Source: Membranipora membranacea (Eukaryota > Bryozoa > Gymnolaemata > Cheilostomatida > Membraniporidae). Taken from it: a stretch of DNA of 60,000 nt. Location of the stretch: NCBI GenBank assembly GCA_914767715.1, contig OU612070.1, positions 11,179,501 to 11,239,500 on the forward strand, in the 5' to 3' direction. Made by a program: the position numbers and the translations under genes. The notes under the pieces were generated by a model. The model was not told the origin of the DNA. It saw nothing but the letters and a program-made list of their open reading frames with translations, and made no database searches. Of this stretch, positions 22,646 to 35,087 are shown piece by piece. Numbering within the stretch: position 1 is the first letter of the stretch; each line of letters begins with the position of its first letter.

Positions 22646-25600
22646 TGAAAAGTTGGAATGTTCACGTTATAATGGATTGACAGAGTATCATTTGGCCACA
22701 CAAATTTGCAACTAAGTTATTCACACATAAAAGGAAAGGATTGACCTCTGTCATATGGACCAGAAAAAGTATTGACAGTGCTTCGAGAGATTTTCAAGAT
22801 AAAAATAACCGTTGATCCCCCATAACAAATATGTTAATCTCTAGAATCAGATTAGTGATTACTGATTATGGATCATAAACACCTTACAAGTTTTACAACC
22901 TGGCCTTTTTTATGTGCCAAGACATCTGACATCTACCTTGCAGTTTCAATTGACAGTTGATCTCATTAATTGCTGTAATCAAGACCACGTAATCCTCATG
23001 ATGCACGATAAGCTCTTCAGAATATCAGCGTCACGAAATTATCTGAGTGTCACGAGCTTTTAATTTTGTTGATCTATGCAGATTTTAGGAAGGGGAAGTA
23101 CCATCAGGTTGAGTAACAAGATCAAGATTCACTCAGCCGCTATGCTAACAAGCTTAGCCGCAATGCAATCAGGATCAATATCAATTTGCTGGTATTAGTA
23201 ATCCCCATCAGCTACCGCTTCTAGTGGCTTCTAGTGTCGAAGCTATGAGCTCAAATTGATAGGATTACATATCTAATCAATCTACACTCATTCTCTTTTT
23301 GCTATGAGTTAAAAAATTTTGCTCATTCTCAATACTAGCAAGGTTTGAAGTTTGTAAGATCATTTGGGAATCAAACAAGCAACTGATGATATCTACTTTA
23401 TCTACTCCAATTTGCATATAGGGAGGTAATCTTATCTCTTATTGACTCTTGCTAGAATCTGCATGTTCCTCTGAATTCACCATCCTTTCTTCCCCTAATG
23501 TTCCAAAAATGTGACTCAATTAAAATCAACATTTATCCCAAGCCATGTCTGAGTCAGTGGGTGGTCTCTGGGCGTTAATTCGGATAGAGAGTTGAGAGCT
23601 ATTTGTGGAGAAACACTATACCAATCCAGAATCCACCCTCAACAGCCTAATTTTTAAGCTTGTTTAAAACAATGGACAAGATGATTATAACAAATAACTT
23701 ATAGGTCATAAATCTTACTATATGGTCAACCAAATACCATATAACATAGTGTAGGTCAAATTAAAATTCCTCAAATTCTTGTGTCTGCTGTAAAAACTAA
23801 AAAAGTCATTGATTATTTTACTATTCAAAAATGTCTCATATTTAGCGAGTGGAGTGATACGTAAAGCCATATTAAGCGAGTGCTGTACTCTACTGATGCA
23901 AGTTTTAAAATTTATGAATGCATGTGTGTAAGACATGCGAGGTAGTTGTAATGGACAGCTTCATCAAGATTACAAGATAAGATGGGAGTATGTACATCTT
24001 TGGTAACATATTGGCATGCTACCAAGTACCATGTGTACGCTATGGCTTAAAATCAAAAGTCTCTGTTTGTGGTATTGCTAGCTATTCATTTGAGCCACAA
24101 GCTTCAGCGTACATCGCCGCGTAATCAATTTTGGTTCGTTACCTCTAACAAGGTCTGTTGGTCCCAGATACTCCAACCTCAGACAGATCACGATTAGCTC
24201 AGACCTCTACCCAGACCTGTACCCAGACTTACTTACCGATTTACTCACATGCACCTATTCTCACAGACGATGCCAGTAAGCCTTTAATTACGCTTTGTGT
24301 ACTCCATCATGGCCCTCATGGGTGGTCATGGTCTCAGGGAAAGCTATCGATGATCATAACAAAACCTGATTGACTTTAATCCAGATTAGAGAGCAGGATT
24401 ATGTGTTAAAAGCTGATTAAAAGGTATCAAACTGCCTTACAAACCTATAAAAAGCGTGTCAGGTCTAAATCCGTTCTACAAAGTGTCCAAACTTATGGTT
24501 TAAAGATGATTGAACAGGGCTTTTTTCAATGATTTAATCTTGTCTTAAAATTTAGATGATTTAATTGAATATGGTTAGCTTACAAAGTTTACATTCACAG
24601 TATTACTGCAGTCAAGGTTTTTGATATTCCTTCTGTTTGAGCTCTAAAATAGGTTAAGTTATTCAGAGGTCTGATAATGGCTTTGCGGTGGTTTTATAAG
24701 CTGAAGTCTCAAGCATGGTCGCTTGTAAGGTTTTGGTTTCTCAGTCTGAGAGATGCCATTTATAGATGAGGAAGCAATAAAAACGATAACCTGTTGACCA
24801 TAAAAGTCCAGCAACTTATTAATTCATGTCACCGGTCAACACCGCAGTCCACATCGCACCACACAGTAATGATTTTGCTCCCAATGATTTATGCAAATGC
24901 AAATCAACCTGGCACATTTCAACTCGCCAATTTGGTCTATAAAGTTACACAATAAATTAGAGATTTACAGTCAACTTGGTGTATGTAGTTGTACCAAGGA
25001 GAACAGAAGTTACTCCTTGTTTGTACTGATGTCCGGTTTTCTATTTACGGCTGTAGCTGCCACAAAAGTAATGGAGTGTACTGACAAGGTCGGATGTCCG
25101 CCGGATGTGAACTTTCATTTCTTGTGAGAATCCGTTGGAGCTTTTTCTCATTTCACAAAAATTTAGGCCTCTATCGGACAACACATGGCCCTCGCATATC
25201 ACCGAGTGTGTTGGTGAGGTTTAAAATAACAGTGCTTAGGAGGAAACCAAGTGCTCTCAACACGCAACAACATTGACCACTTCCATCCGGAACTGCGCTT
25301 TCTATTTCTGGAAACACTTCTAAGTACTTGTACTCATCAAATCAGTATTATTTTGAAGGATTTTTTTCTAAGTGAGTTTGCTTTCAAGCTATATCATTAG
25401 TTAGCAGGACAAATCCATGCTGATTAAATGTGTCTATTTCAGTGAAGGGGAAGTTTTTTGACTGACACCTGAGTGATATATCTTTAAGAGGCCGGAATCG
25501 GATGACCGGTTGAAAAGTACTCTTTAGCTAATTCGTCACAAGTACACAAGCAAATTGTCAACCCATGATCAAATGATGATTTTTTATGTCCTGGGATATA

Positions 25601-26220
25601 GAATAGAACAAAATGATGGTTCCAAATGGAGCTGAATCCAATGGGCGCTGCAAGTCATTGACATCCTCTGCAGTCAAACACATTCGCTCTTGTCCTACCA
25701 TCTTTCAAAACATGGATCTTGGTGGTGAGCTCTTGAACCATCAGTGGTGTGTATATGCATAGATCCGCTAATACCATAGATGAGTTCTTATAAGATTGCT
25801 CTGGTGTTGCTTGTTTGTTGGTATCTCATTGTTAGCTCCCACCAATTCTACATTACCCAAGGTGGAAGTGCCGGGTTGTGGTTGAATTAGTCTGAGTCAC
25901 CCAGACTCTAGCAAACCCCCCACCCAACGTCCCCTGGTCGTGGGATTAAAAGTTAGCTCACCCCAAGGATTGCTAGTTAAAGCCTGAGCGAAATGGGATC
26001 TTTTCCTCCTGCAGGGCAGTTAGCAGAGATACACTATAGAAAAAATGCAGGGTTTGCTGCTAGGTGCCTTCAATATCCGTGTTCCTAGGCCAATGCAATG
26101 CAAACATACGGATACAACAAACTCGGGACAAGTAGAAACTTTCTTACTCCGAATTGGTGGTGTGACTTTGTGGTGAACATGATTAAATTGTCATCAATCT
26201 CTTGATTATTTGACGTTAAT
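22646..26220. other. Intergenic region between APC and first MGRL gene
   Basis: No gene is supported in about 3.6 kb. It contains the family D copy at 25888. A GC-richer open stretch at about 24152-24274, bounded by AG and GTAAGC, was considered as an exon but lacks recognisable content. The TATA element of the next gene ends the region. Confidence 0.6.
25888..25952 (-). repeat. Family D element D1
   Basis: Read on the minus strand it carries the family D order: a GGGACGTTGGG-type start, a G run, AGAGTCTGGG and GACTCAGACTA. It is intergenic between APC and the first MGRL gene. Confidence 0.5.
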
Positions 26221-26227
26221 ATTTTGG

Positions 26228-26234
26228 TATAAAA
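26228..26234 (+). promoter_or_regulatory. TATA box of MGRL gene 1
   Basis: TATAAAA lies 123 bases before the ATG. Transcription would start near 26258-26262, giving a 5' leader of about 90 bases. It is comparable with the TATA elements before the two related genes. Confidence 0.5.
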
Positions 26235-26350
26235 TCCGTTGCATCCCCAGCTGTAGGTATAGTCTAGAGCTGGTCTCTTCTCAAAGCACACTCAACAAAT
26301 CATTGAGCTACTCTTTTAGTTAAAAACCCCTACTACAATCATTTAAGAAA

Positions 26351-26801
26351 ATGGGTCGTCTCTTTGAAGCTTCTGAACTTATACCTCTAACATGTGCTAC
26401 TGAAACATCCGACTGTGAACAAACTGTGGATCTTTTGAAGACTCTTCTCCGAACCACAGACAATCAAACACTACATTACTTTATCTCGAAGGTAAGAATT
26501 CAAAAAAAAATTGTCACAATCTCTGTAATGCCAAGCTGTTCTAATGCCAATGTTGACTTGATTTAGAAACATGTTATAGCTGTGAGCTTGATAAGACGTA
26601 AAAGCATTACGGAAAGGGTTTTAATTTCTGGTTTTCTTATTGCAGATATATCATGCCTATCATGAATCTCAATCAAGACGATTCGCGACAGAGAGCTTAA
26701 GTTCCTCCTGCAGCATTGAATATCATAGACTAACAACCTCTGGCCACCACCACCACCACATGGAGCTACACAGAGTCAAACCCACTGTTCTAGTAGTATA
26801 A
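26351..26801 (+). CDS. MGRL small protein 1 (two exons, 98 aa), unknown family
   Basis: Exon 1 is 26351-26491 and exon 2 is 26646-26801, with a 154-base intron (AAG|GTAAGA, ttattgcag|ATA, phase 0). The protein starts MGRLFEASELIPLTCATE. A probable amphipathic helix (TVDLLKTLLR through HYFISKIYHAYHE) spans the splice junction. A Ser-rich RRFATESLSSSCSIEYHRL segment follows, then five His and the end RVKPTVLVV. No signal peptide or membrane segment is seen. The start is fixed by the MGRL match to the genes at 30201 and 38401 and by AAA before the ATG. The C-terminal (K/R)PTVL is shared with the second gene. I do not recognise the family. A short TATA-driven regulatory protein is an inference only. 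Confidence 0.7.
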
Positions 26802-29800
26802 GCTCACTGTACTAAACCTATTCACGCTACGCTGTTAGATGTTCATATATATAACGCGTTCAGATTATTTATGTTTTAATATTTATTTTCTATAAGCTTT
26901 CTACCATGTTTTTATAATGATTATATCAGATCATTTTCATCATGCATCAGATACTGTATGGTGCCCTAGGTTTATAACCTTGACTTCTGCAGACCTCACT
27001 CTGGAGTGCGGTGTCTTTAGATAGCGGTATGAGTGCTGCTTTTTCGATACATGTTTCTTTTCTGAAGGAATGCAACTTGCAACCTTTTTCTAATCAATCC
27101 CTACGATGATTATCACCTCTTTTTCATTTTTTATACTTTATTCTGGTCTGATCTGCTGTATGCGCTGGTTGACATACGTTATTAGGCAGACATTACCATG
27201 AGCTGGTGTTATCTGAATACAAATTTGAGCTAACTAAACTTTTTGGATTGATTGTAAAAAGGCAAATAGATTGTGTATGTTTTACTAAAATACAAGTCTG
27301 CAAGTTGTCTGGACCCAACAAGCGATACTCAACACAAACCATGTGTAAGTTCCTGATCATGATTCCTAGGGAACTGACTAGGGAGATGTGGTCCTGGAAA
27401 ACCATGTGTGATTGAAACCATGTGGACTGTGGAGAGAATCACAGGTAGATGTTCCAGCCACCTCCAACTTGCCCACTCTGCTGAAAGCGGCTCGCTCTGC
27501 GGTATAACCTGTCTGCCTGGTAAACATGATGATTAAGCTGTGCCTGAAATGTCACTTCTTCCAATGAAGTTCACTGCTTCCTCAGTAGGAATATTATATT
27601 CAACGGCAAGGGCAATGAGGAAAAGAGAAATCAACGTCTTATATTATTAATATCAAATTAATTAGTTAATTTGAAGCTTGAAACGCAGTAAGATCAGAGT
27701 GCCAAAGCTTCACAAGTCGGTACTAGAAGCATGATGTGATCAATGTACTAAACCTTAGTTCATTGATGTAATGTGTGGGTGTTTCGTGGGACCCCATAGA
27801 TCTTAGTAGTAGTAAATCCGGTTGTCATATACAGGCGGCTTCCACAGGCTACTGATTATGTCAGGAGTTGAGGTATAGGTGCATTATGATGATGAATGTA
27901 TTTGGCATAAAACCTCTGATATCCACATATCTGCAGGGTGACAATGTCTCACCTCTGCAGAGAAAGTAAGGCTTGATATGACTAACAGAGTTGTCACATC
28001 ATAAAACGGTGGCGATTAGTTTACAACCGTTACAACCACACTTGACGTCGCGTCATACTACTTTTGGAAAGACAACTCCTAACTTATTCTGTTTCATTTA
28101 AAACTGTATTATGAAAGAAATGTGCCTGATTAACCATTTCTGTTTCAACGGTTTACAGTAATTAGGTCCTTATTATTCTTTTTCAGCAGTGACTGATTTG
28201 TAAAACTTTGTTTTTATCTGAACTTGATTCTAGAATGACCCTTATTGACAAAACTATTGGGAGTCAAATCCGTTTACTGTGAAAATTAACGGTAAGGCTC
28301 GATGAGTAAGGTAGCATTGATGCACCCTAATTCTATACAGTCTGTGAGAGCTACTCTAAGACTCAGCGCATTATTTTGCCAGCAGAGGAGAGCTATAATT
28401 TGTTTCAAGGGGCATACCAAAACAAGAGGTAGAAACATTCAAGGAAAAACAAAATAGTAAACCCAAAAATACAAAATTTAATCAAATAATCAAACTTTAA
28501 GCATACTTCATTGCTTTTACTCATCCATGCACAGCAGTTTGCATGATTTTGGCTTCAACATCACAGATTCAAAAAGTTGATCCATACACTAAGTCTCCCT
28601 CATTCCTCATTCCTAATGTCTAGGTGATCTTTTTCTCGGAATCCAGAGTTTCATTTTTTACCTGTATGTCAATGCCCTCATTAAACCAATCTGCCTGATC
28701 TTTTGCCACAACACCTAATCTTTCAACCAAAAACATGACTACTGCATACCGTCTGCCAACAAACTTTGCAAATAAACAACGCCTCCACTATATGACAAAG
28801 CAAGAGGACAGGTATTCAAGCCATATATTTTCTAAACATGAGTCAAATTAATTGAGCTGTTCCTAGTTTTCAATACAGATCCCAAGTTTATTAAGCCAGA
28901 TGATAAGAGTCAACAGTTAAGTTGTTTCCTTCTTTTCAAATGGCCCGCGGTCATTAGGGGGAGCATATTCCGCGAATAGTTACCTAAAATCATGTGGTGT
29001 AATTTTGTAGTGTGAATAAAATGGAGCATATTTGTGAGCTTACATCCTATATAATCTAGTATTATAGTTCTCGTACACCTCAAATGAAGAGTATTCTCTC
29101 TTTTCTAAAAACAAATCTTATTTGCTGGGACCCATTGATGAGAAAAACACCCACTCCTTTGGAGTCATTGGTACAATTGGGAAATTTCTTGGATATATTA
29201 TGTGGGAAGACATGAATGACTTTGCTATGACTTAACATCAAGTATCGGACGCAAACGCCCCCATATGACCAATCTTCTCACTTTCACCATGAATGAAGGG
29301 TGCTAACAGTTCCCGATTTTCACTGACCCCCCCCCCTCTACTTCCCTCAACATGCTCAAACGTCACACGACCCGTCGGTACATACCAGACTGTCTGTAAG
29401 GATAATATCTGGAATGTGACAGTGTTTGGTAACACTATACACCCAGACTTGTGAGCTATTCTTGAATGAAGTTTACATTTACTGTCATATGCCAGTGTCT
29501 GAGCGCACACTATACACAATGATGATGGTGACTTGAATGTTTCTTTATGCCGATAATTTTCTAGATGACCATTATAAACGCCGCTCCGCCGGCCCCAAAC
29601 TGTTCATAGCTAACATAGAGAGAAAATGACCCTGCAAAAAAAAAGTGCTCTAGAAGCTTTGTAATCTAAACCTGACAAACTGATAAGTTTTCTGAGTCAC
29701 CATTTTTAAACTGTAACTCCCCATTTTTGAGTGGAATTCAAACTAATGAATTTATTCCAAATAAATTTGCTAGCTGATCCCAGGGGGACTGGCTTAAAAT

Positions 29801-30071
29801 TTCACTTCTCAATACCTGTTTTGCAACTATGATACTAGACTAGCATATATCCAATCCAACCATTCGTCGATTCCCATGACAACCGGAGTACCTTATTAAA
29901 CTATTGAAAAAAGCAGAGCTTTTTGTTGTGAGTATACAGTACGTTGTGAAATCCCTACGTCAGTCAGTAATGTATACAGTAGATAGATAGTAATCATTCA
30001 TCTGAACTACAACATTGAGACATCAATCATTTTTCTCTCTCTCTCTATCACGAACACCATGAAAATGATGG
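26802..30071. other. Intergenic region between MGRL genes 1 and 2
   Basis: I see no gene in about 3.3 kb. It holds a C homopolymer near 29328-29338, a TC-dinucleotide run near 30034-30047 and otherwise AT-rich sequence. Short ORFs here are unremarkable. Confidence 0.6.
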
Positions 30072-30109
30072 TATATAAAATGGGTGGATTTGCTTTAGAT
30101 CCATCATTC
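30072..30109 (+). promoter_or_regulatory. TATA box and initiator of MGRL gene 2
   Basis: TATATAAAA at 30072-30080 and TCATTC, which fits the TCAKTY initiator, at 30104-30109. The spacing of about 33 bases is standard for a focused core promoter. The ATG follows about 95 bases later. Confidence 0.6.
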
Positions 30110-30200
30110 AATAAGCACAGCTTCCACAGATAAAAGCTAGTCTTAAAACAGCTCTTCGATTCTCTCAATTTAGCAACTCTAACGGATTATATCTATAAAC

Positions 30201-30730
30201 ATGGGAAGATTATACGCCAACAAGCAGTTTTACGAAATCAGCGATATGACAGAAGAATCAACCATAGATTCACAAAACGACACAGCTGAAGAACCTTCAC
30301 AATATAATGGAAATACAGACACTGTCATGGAAATCCAGAAATTCATCTTACTACTTGTCACAGTAAAATCCATCGAGGTAAGCATCGCTGTTAAGACTAA
30401 GATGAAAGCTTTTTCATCAACTTCCAAATAAAAGATATTGCTTTTCATAAGTGAACATTTTTTAAAAGGATTTTTTTAAACTGCTTGAATTGGCAGATTG
30501 AGATCTCTCTTTCTCACTTTTCACCTCATCAAAGCTTTGACTATCTTGGACATCTAAACCAACATTCTCTAAGCATTCAGCTCTCCCAAAAAAAACAGAA
30601 CACTTCATAATCTATGTAATTTCTCTATTTGCAGGACCAAAGGAAAAAGATGCAATCTTCTATCTTCCACCATCAACACAATTCTACAAACTTGACGTGG
30701 TCTCCGCGACCAACAGTTTTGTGTAGCTAG
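30201..30730 (+). CDS. MGRL small protein 2 (two exons, 90 aa), unknown family
   Basis: Exon 1 is 30201-30377 and exon 2 is 30635-30730, with a 257-base intron (GAG|GTAAGC, atttgcag|GAC, phase 0). The protein begins MGRLYANKQFYEISDMTEES, which matches the third gene at most positions (MGRLFANKEFFEICDMTEES). Many codon differences between the two are silent, which argues for selection on the protein. A hydrophobic stretch EIQKFILLLVTVKSIE precedes the intron, and exon 2 is basic, then His/Asn-rich, ending SPRPTVLCS. The RPTVL end parallels KPTVL in the first gene. The donor context GGTAAGCATCG is identical to that of the third gene. Function unknown. Confidence 0.72.
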
Positions 30731-32792
30731 AGGATAATCTAAGACGTCGGTGCAGCAGTAAGCCTAGCCGGTGATCTTACAAACGCTGGGACCAAAAACC
30801 TTTACCTCGCCACGCTGAAGGACGGATGCTCCCGGCACCACCAGTCCAAAAGCAGAATCTGTGATAGTGCATTTTTTTAAAGGTAACAGTTGAAACATCA
30901 GTACAGATTTGATACGAAACTCTTGTGCTGGTTTTTGACAGTTTCGATGCTACGATACTGATTTCCCAAAGCCTACAATTCAGTTTTATTTTTTTATTCT
31001 TGCCACCAATTCCAATAATCATGGTTCATTTTACTCGATATTTAATGGAGCTATATCTCAAAATCTCATATTGTTTTTCTCAAACATTTCTCGCTGAATC
31101 TTGAGTGTGCACCCAGAATACCCAACAGATGCAATCATATCTAAGTTATTCCTTATATTTATTTGCTTCCAAGTACTACGATTTTATAATTATTGTGCAT
31201 ATCTTTATATTTCAAGTCCTATAATATTATTATTTATTTATTTCGTTGTTACGTTTATGAAGTATATCACAGTTTTCAAACTATCTGTGCTGGTTTCAAC
31301 AATAAAATGAATTGCTGGTCAAGCTTGTAAACTAAATCAACATGCTTATCATTCATGTTTCAATCACTGTTTTAATCCACAATGACATCATCTATGCAAA
31401 TTGAGCCACAAATAATTGTATCCAAATATGGACTATAACCAATGAATAGTATTTATATTCTTAGCTACAATTAGACTATAGACTATAAACTACGCACAGC
31501 ACAAGAAATTTTCTGTTTCTTCATTGAGGCATGTTCTGAACAGTCATGATGATGCGTTCTATCAAAAAGTATTAATTTACGTCAACTATGTAAGGCCATG
31601 ATGTTAGGATTATAGAATATTGCCAACTTTTGCTATTGTTACTCATTCAGAAATTGGATGGCACAAATAGCCACATGATGTTTTACGCAGCTTAGAACTG
31701 TCATCCTGATCTACATGAGAATCTCTTGATCATGGTAACTAGTTTTTGACCTCAAATATGTACTCACTCAATTTTTCCAATGCTTTGGCCCATTCTCACA
31801 ACTGCGCAGGTATGACTTTAACAGAGCAATTATCATGGACGAAATGTTTAAATACATATGCAACTGACATGACCTCTGCCTGATTCTAGCCGTCCCAGTT
31901 TCTGGCCCTCATAAGTCATTTTTGACCATACCATGTCGTGTCGTGACAAGCATTGTGGGGGAGGGGGGTTCCTCTAAACAATCTTGGCGAACTGGGCCAG
32001 TTTGGCCACATCTCCTTGTATTTGACTGACCACACGTAGCTTCATGGGTTTTCACTCATAAATTATGGTTAGAAATCGTGGTACGATAAACCTGATGAAT
32101 AATAACCATTTTGGTCAACCAATAGAATGTCACAGCTGTACAACCTACCACACCTGTACAACCTACCCATTTCCTCATAGTTTTATAACCAGCTCATAAA
32201 TAAAATCTGTCTTCTTGTTTTATAACAAACCACAAGTATGCAGTTTTCATCATTTAGTTTGTTCATGTTGCATCATGACCTGGTATCACGTGACACTCTA
32301 AACATTGGAAAGATTCCATATTATAAATTGATGCTTACTCATTTTCTGCTCAGCACAAAATATAGGATTGTGTCGTCATTTCAACATAATATGTTGTGGA
32401 GATTCGGTGTTTACACAAAAAATATATTGTTCCAAGATATTTCAGGGAGTATTCTCACTCTGTGGTGAGCGATGACATTGCATTATTTGTTTAGTCATTT
32501 GCAGTCATATGCTGATGTAATGAAGTTTGGTTATGATAATAACAGAGTGATGGACTTGATAGAGATATCGAGAAATACTACAAAAAGAAAAATTGTCAAT
32601 ATCCACCATCAGATGAAAATTTAGTTATTCATCCTTCTTCAATTTTGACAAGACAAGAGTAAAATTGTATTTTCTTTTTCATTTGTGTGTGTATATGTGA
32701 TTGTTTAAAGTGATCACGTACTGTCCCCTACTGTTTTAAACAACTCATAACTTATGGTAAGATCTCAGTACTCATCCATTCTCACCTTGATA

Positions 32793-32840
32793 CCCGGGAG
32801 GCCGTCGAACAACGGGCAAGAGTCTGCAGGGCCCAGACTA
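32793..32840 (+). repeat. Family D element D2
   Basis: GGGAGGCCGTCGAACAACGG then GCAAGAGTCTGCAGGGCCCA and GACTA. It matches the copies at 37207, 46283 and 57982. Confidence 0.6.
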
Positions 32841-34968
32841 CTCGATACCGTATCATCATGTTTCAAGCCGATTGAAGTCTTCTCCCTCAAATCTGCGTTA
32901 TCTTGTCGCATAACTAAGGAGATTAAAAAAACCCATTTCGAGAAGTTACCTGAGCAGGGTGTGATGGGAATTCTTTGCTGGAGAGCCTTGTACACAATTG
33001 TACCAGGTGTTTAAACGATAACGATCAAAATTGTTTACATCTCTCCGAAATTACCTCTTAAAACACTGGCAGATAAATTAAAACATCAAAATTAAAGAAT
33101 TCCATTAAAACAATAATGGCATTCTTGTTTCCAATACGTTGGCCTGAAACTCAACTTAAGCCTTTTCTAATTACCCCGAAATAATCAGAACCCTGGGGAT
33201 GGGTTTATTTATCTGCATACAATCTCTCTCTCTCTAGGCAGGAAAAATTATTTATTTCTAAATTGTTATAAACTTGAGATGAATGTGCGTATGTTCTATA
33301 AATCTCTGACAAGAAACACAAACATTATAAAGTCACAATGCCAATAATCTAATTATTGTGTAAATGACGGCTTGTAATCAGCAAAAAAGCGGAAATTATT
33401 TGGGCAAATGTGCATGCGATTTGGCAAGCCGCTATCACCGATGATTTAAGACTTTAATTTAATTAACCTTGAAATTGACGTAAGCACAGAGTGAGGTAGC
33501 TTTGATAACCGACTGGTCCTCAATTTTGTTTCCTCTCGAAACTTCACCTTGCAGCGAGGTATATGTATTATTTGGCATTATAAACCTTTTTACGACAGAC
33601 AATATCAACCCTATTTGGGATGATTTTCTTTTTGTGCCAAAAATCAAGATCAATATGGCTGCGTGTAATACCAATAAGTCTAGAATTCACCATCTGGTGA
33701 GAGAAATCTGCCAGCATAATACTGTCACACGCTGATAGTTACCTTTAACATTATCATTCATTTTAACCATACATGGTATTTGTAACATGGGCTATATTAT
33801 TGGTTTCAGAGTTATCCTCCCCTACATGTGATTATTTATATTCAGGGGAGGAAACTTCTACAATGATACTGTAAGAAGAGAGGAGCCCACTAACTGATGA
33901 GAGAGCTTTTGCTGATTGGACAACTATTATTAATTGTTTGGAACACATATACCAAGCCTTTGTCTTATTTTCTTCACACATAGAAAAAACAGCTATGCAT
34001 GTATCATCACAAATTACAAGATTACCCAGCCGGCAGACAAGACTGTTTCCAGAGCGTTTGATAGTAATTTTAGTATAAAGCATCAATGTGAAAGTGGAAA
34101 TTTCAATTGATAAAATCTTTGTTTTATGTAGGCCTATAAATTGACTTATTTTTACTCCAGTTTATGCGATGATTAATTGAAGTGCTGAATACATTTTAAA
34201 AACTAAGTTACTCATCATCTAGAGTGTTAGTAAGGGTTTGTATCCAGGCTTGGTCAGAGAAAAATGTTCAATTCTACGAAAACAAAATTCATGAGTAATA
34301 TATGTGTATGATCCTTTCAATCAAAAATGATCTGAATACAATTTATTGCACAGGCCAGCGTCCTTTGAATTCTGAGAATTGAGAAGCCAGTTGCACCACA
34401 CAGATCAAGACTACATTATCATGTGTACCTCTGATCGTTAGAGTCGATTTAGTACCAGTTCCTAGCATGTACCCGCTCCTAACGAGTAATATTGAGCTCG
34501 GTTCATCACACCAAATTTCTTGTGATGGTACGCATGCACCATGAAATAGTTCAATCTCTATCGAGCAGACATATTATATATAGTATATCACGCCATCAGT
34601 GTGGTTGCACCATACCAGACAGTGATAAGAATTGAAGAAAGTTGTGATTATCTAATTATCGCTTTATGTTTCATTAGGGCGAGTGGGTCTGCTACCTTCT
34701 AGGTTTCCCTGATAGTCATCAAACTATTGCAGTGGCCTACAGGTTAAATAATTGGAATTTTTTTCGCATTATGTGGGCTAAGGACTATGAACTGGAATGA
34801 CACGCTGATGTGTTCTATTTCTATTTTCTATGTGTCTTTTTAGATTGGTAATTAGGCCACGAGGGTTGCCTAGGCAGAAACTTGGCCGGCGTCCCAAAAT
34901 AATGAACGTGATAGGGTAGTGAATAAAATATGACTAAAGTATGCAATGGACTACACTGGAGGGGTTTA

Positions 34969-35087
34969 TATTAGCTAGAGTTTAGTTTAGCTAGTTTGGG
35001 TTTGACTTAAAGTTAGCTAGCACCAATTTACGCTTACTAAGGTTGGAGCATATGTAAGGTAAAGTGGGGCAGATAATGATAGCTAGC
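34969..35087. repeat. Family C element C2
   Basis: It starts TTAGCTAGAGTTTAGTTTAG and ends GATAGCTAGCC, with AGCTAGTTTGGGTTTG and GTTAGCTAGCACC inside. It is an AGCTAG-rich miniature element of about 120 bases in intergenic DNA. Confidence 0.55.

Noticed and set aside
24152-24274. Open stretch with repeated QTSTQTCTQT-type words and a GTAAGC at its end
   Set aside because: The peptide is low complexity, the acceptor is weak, and no partner exon or family match was seen.
32754-33014. 86-codon plus-strand frame and its antisense partner
   Set aside because: Both run through a family D repeat and have no recognisable content or splice context.
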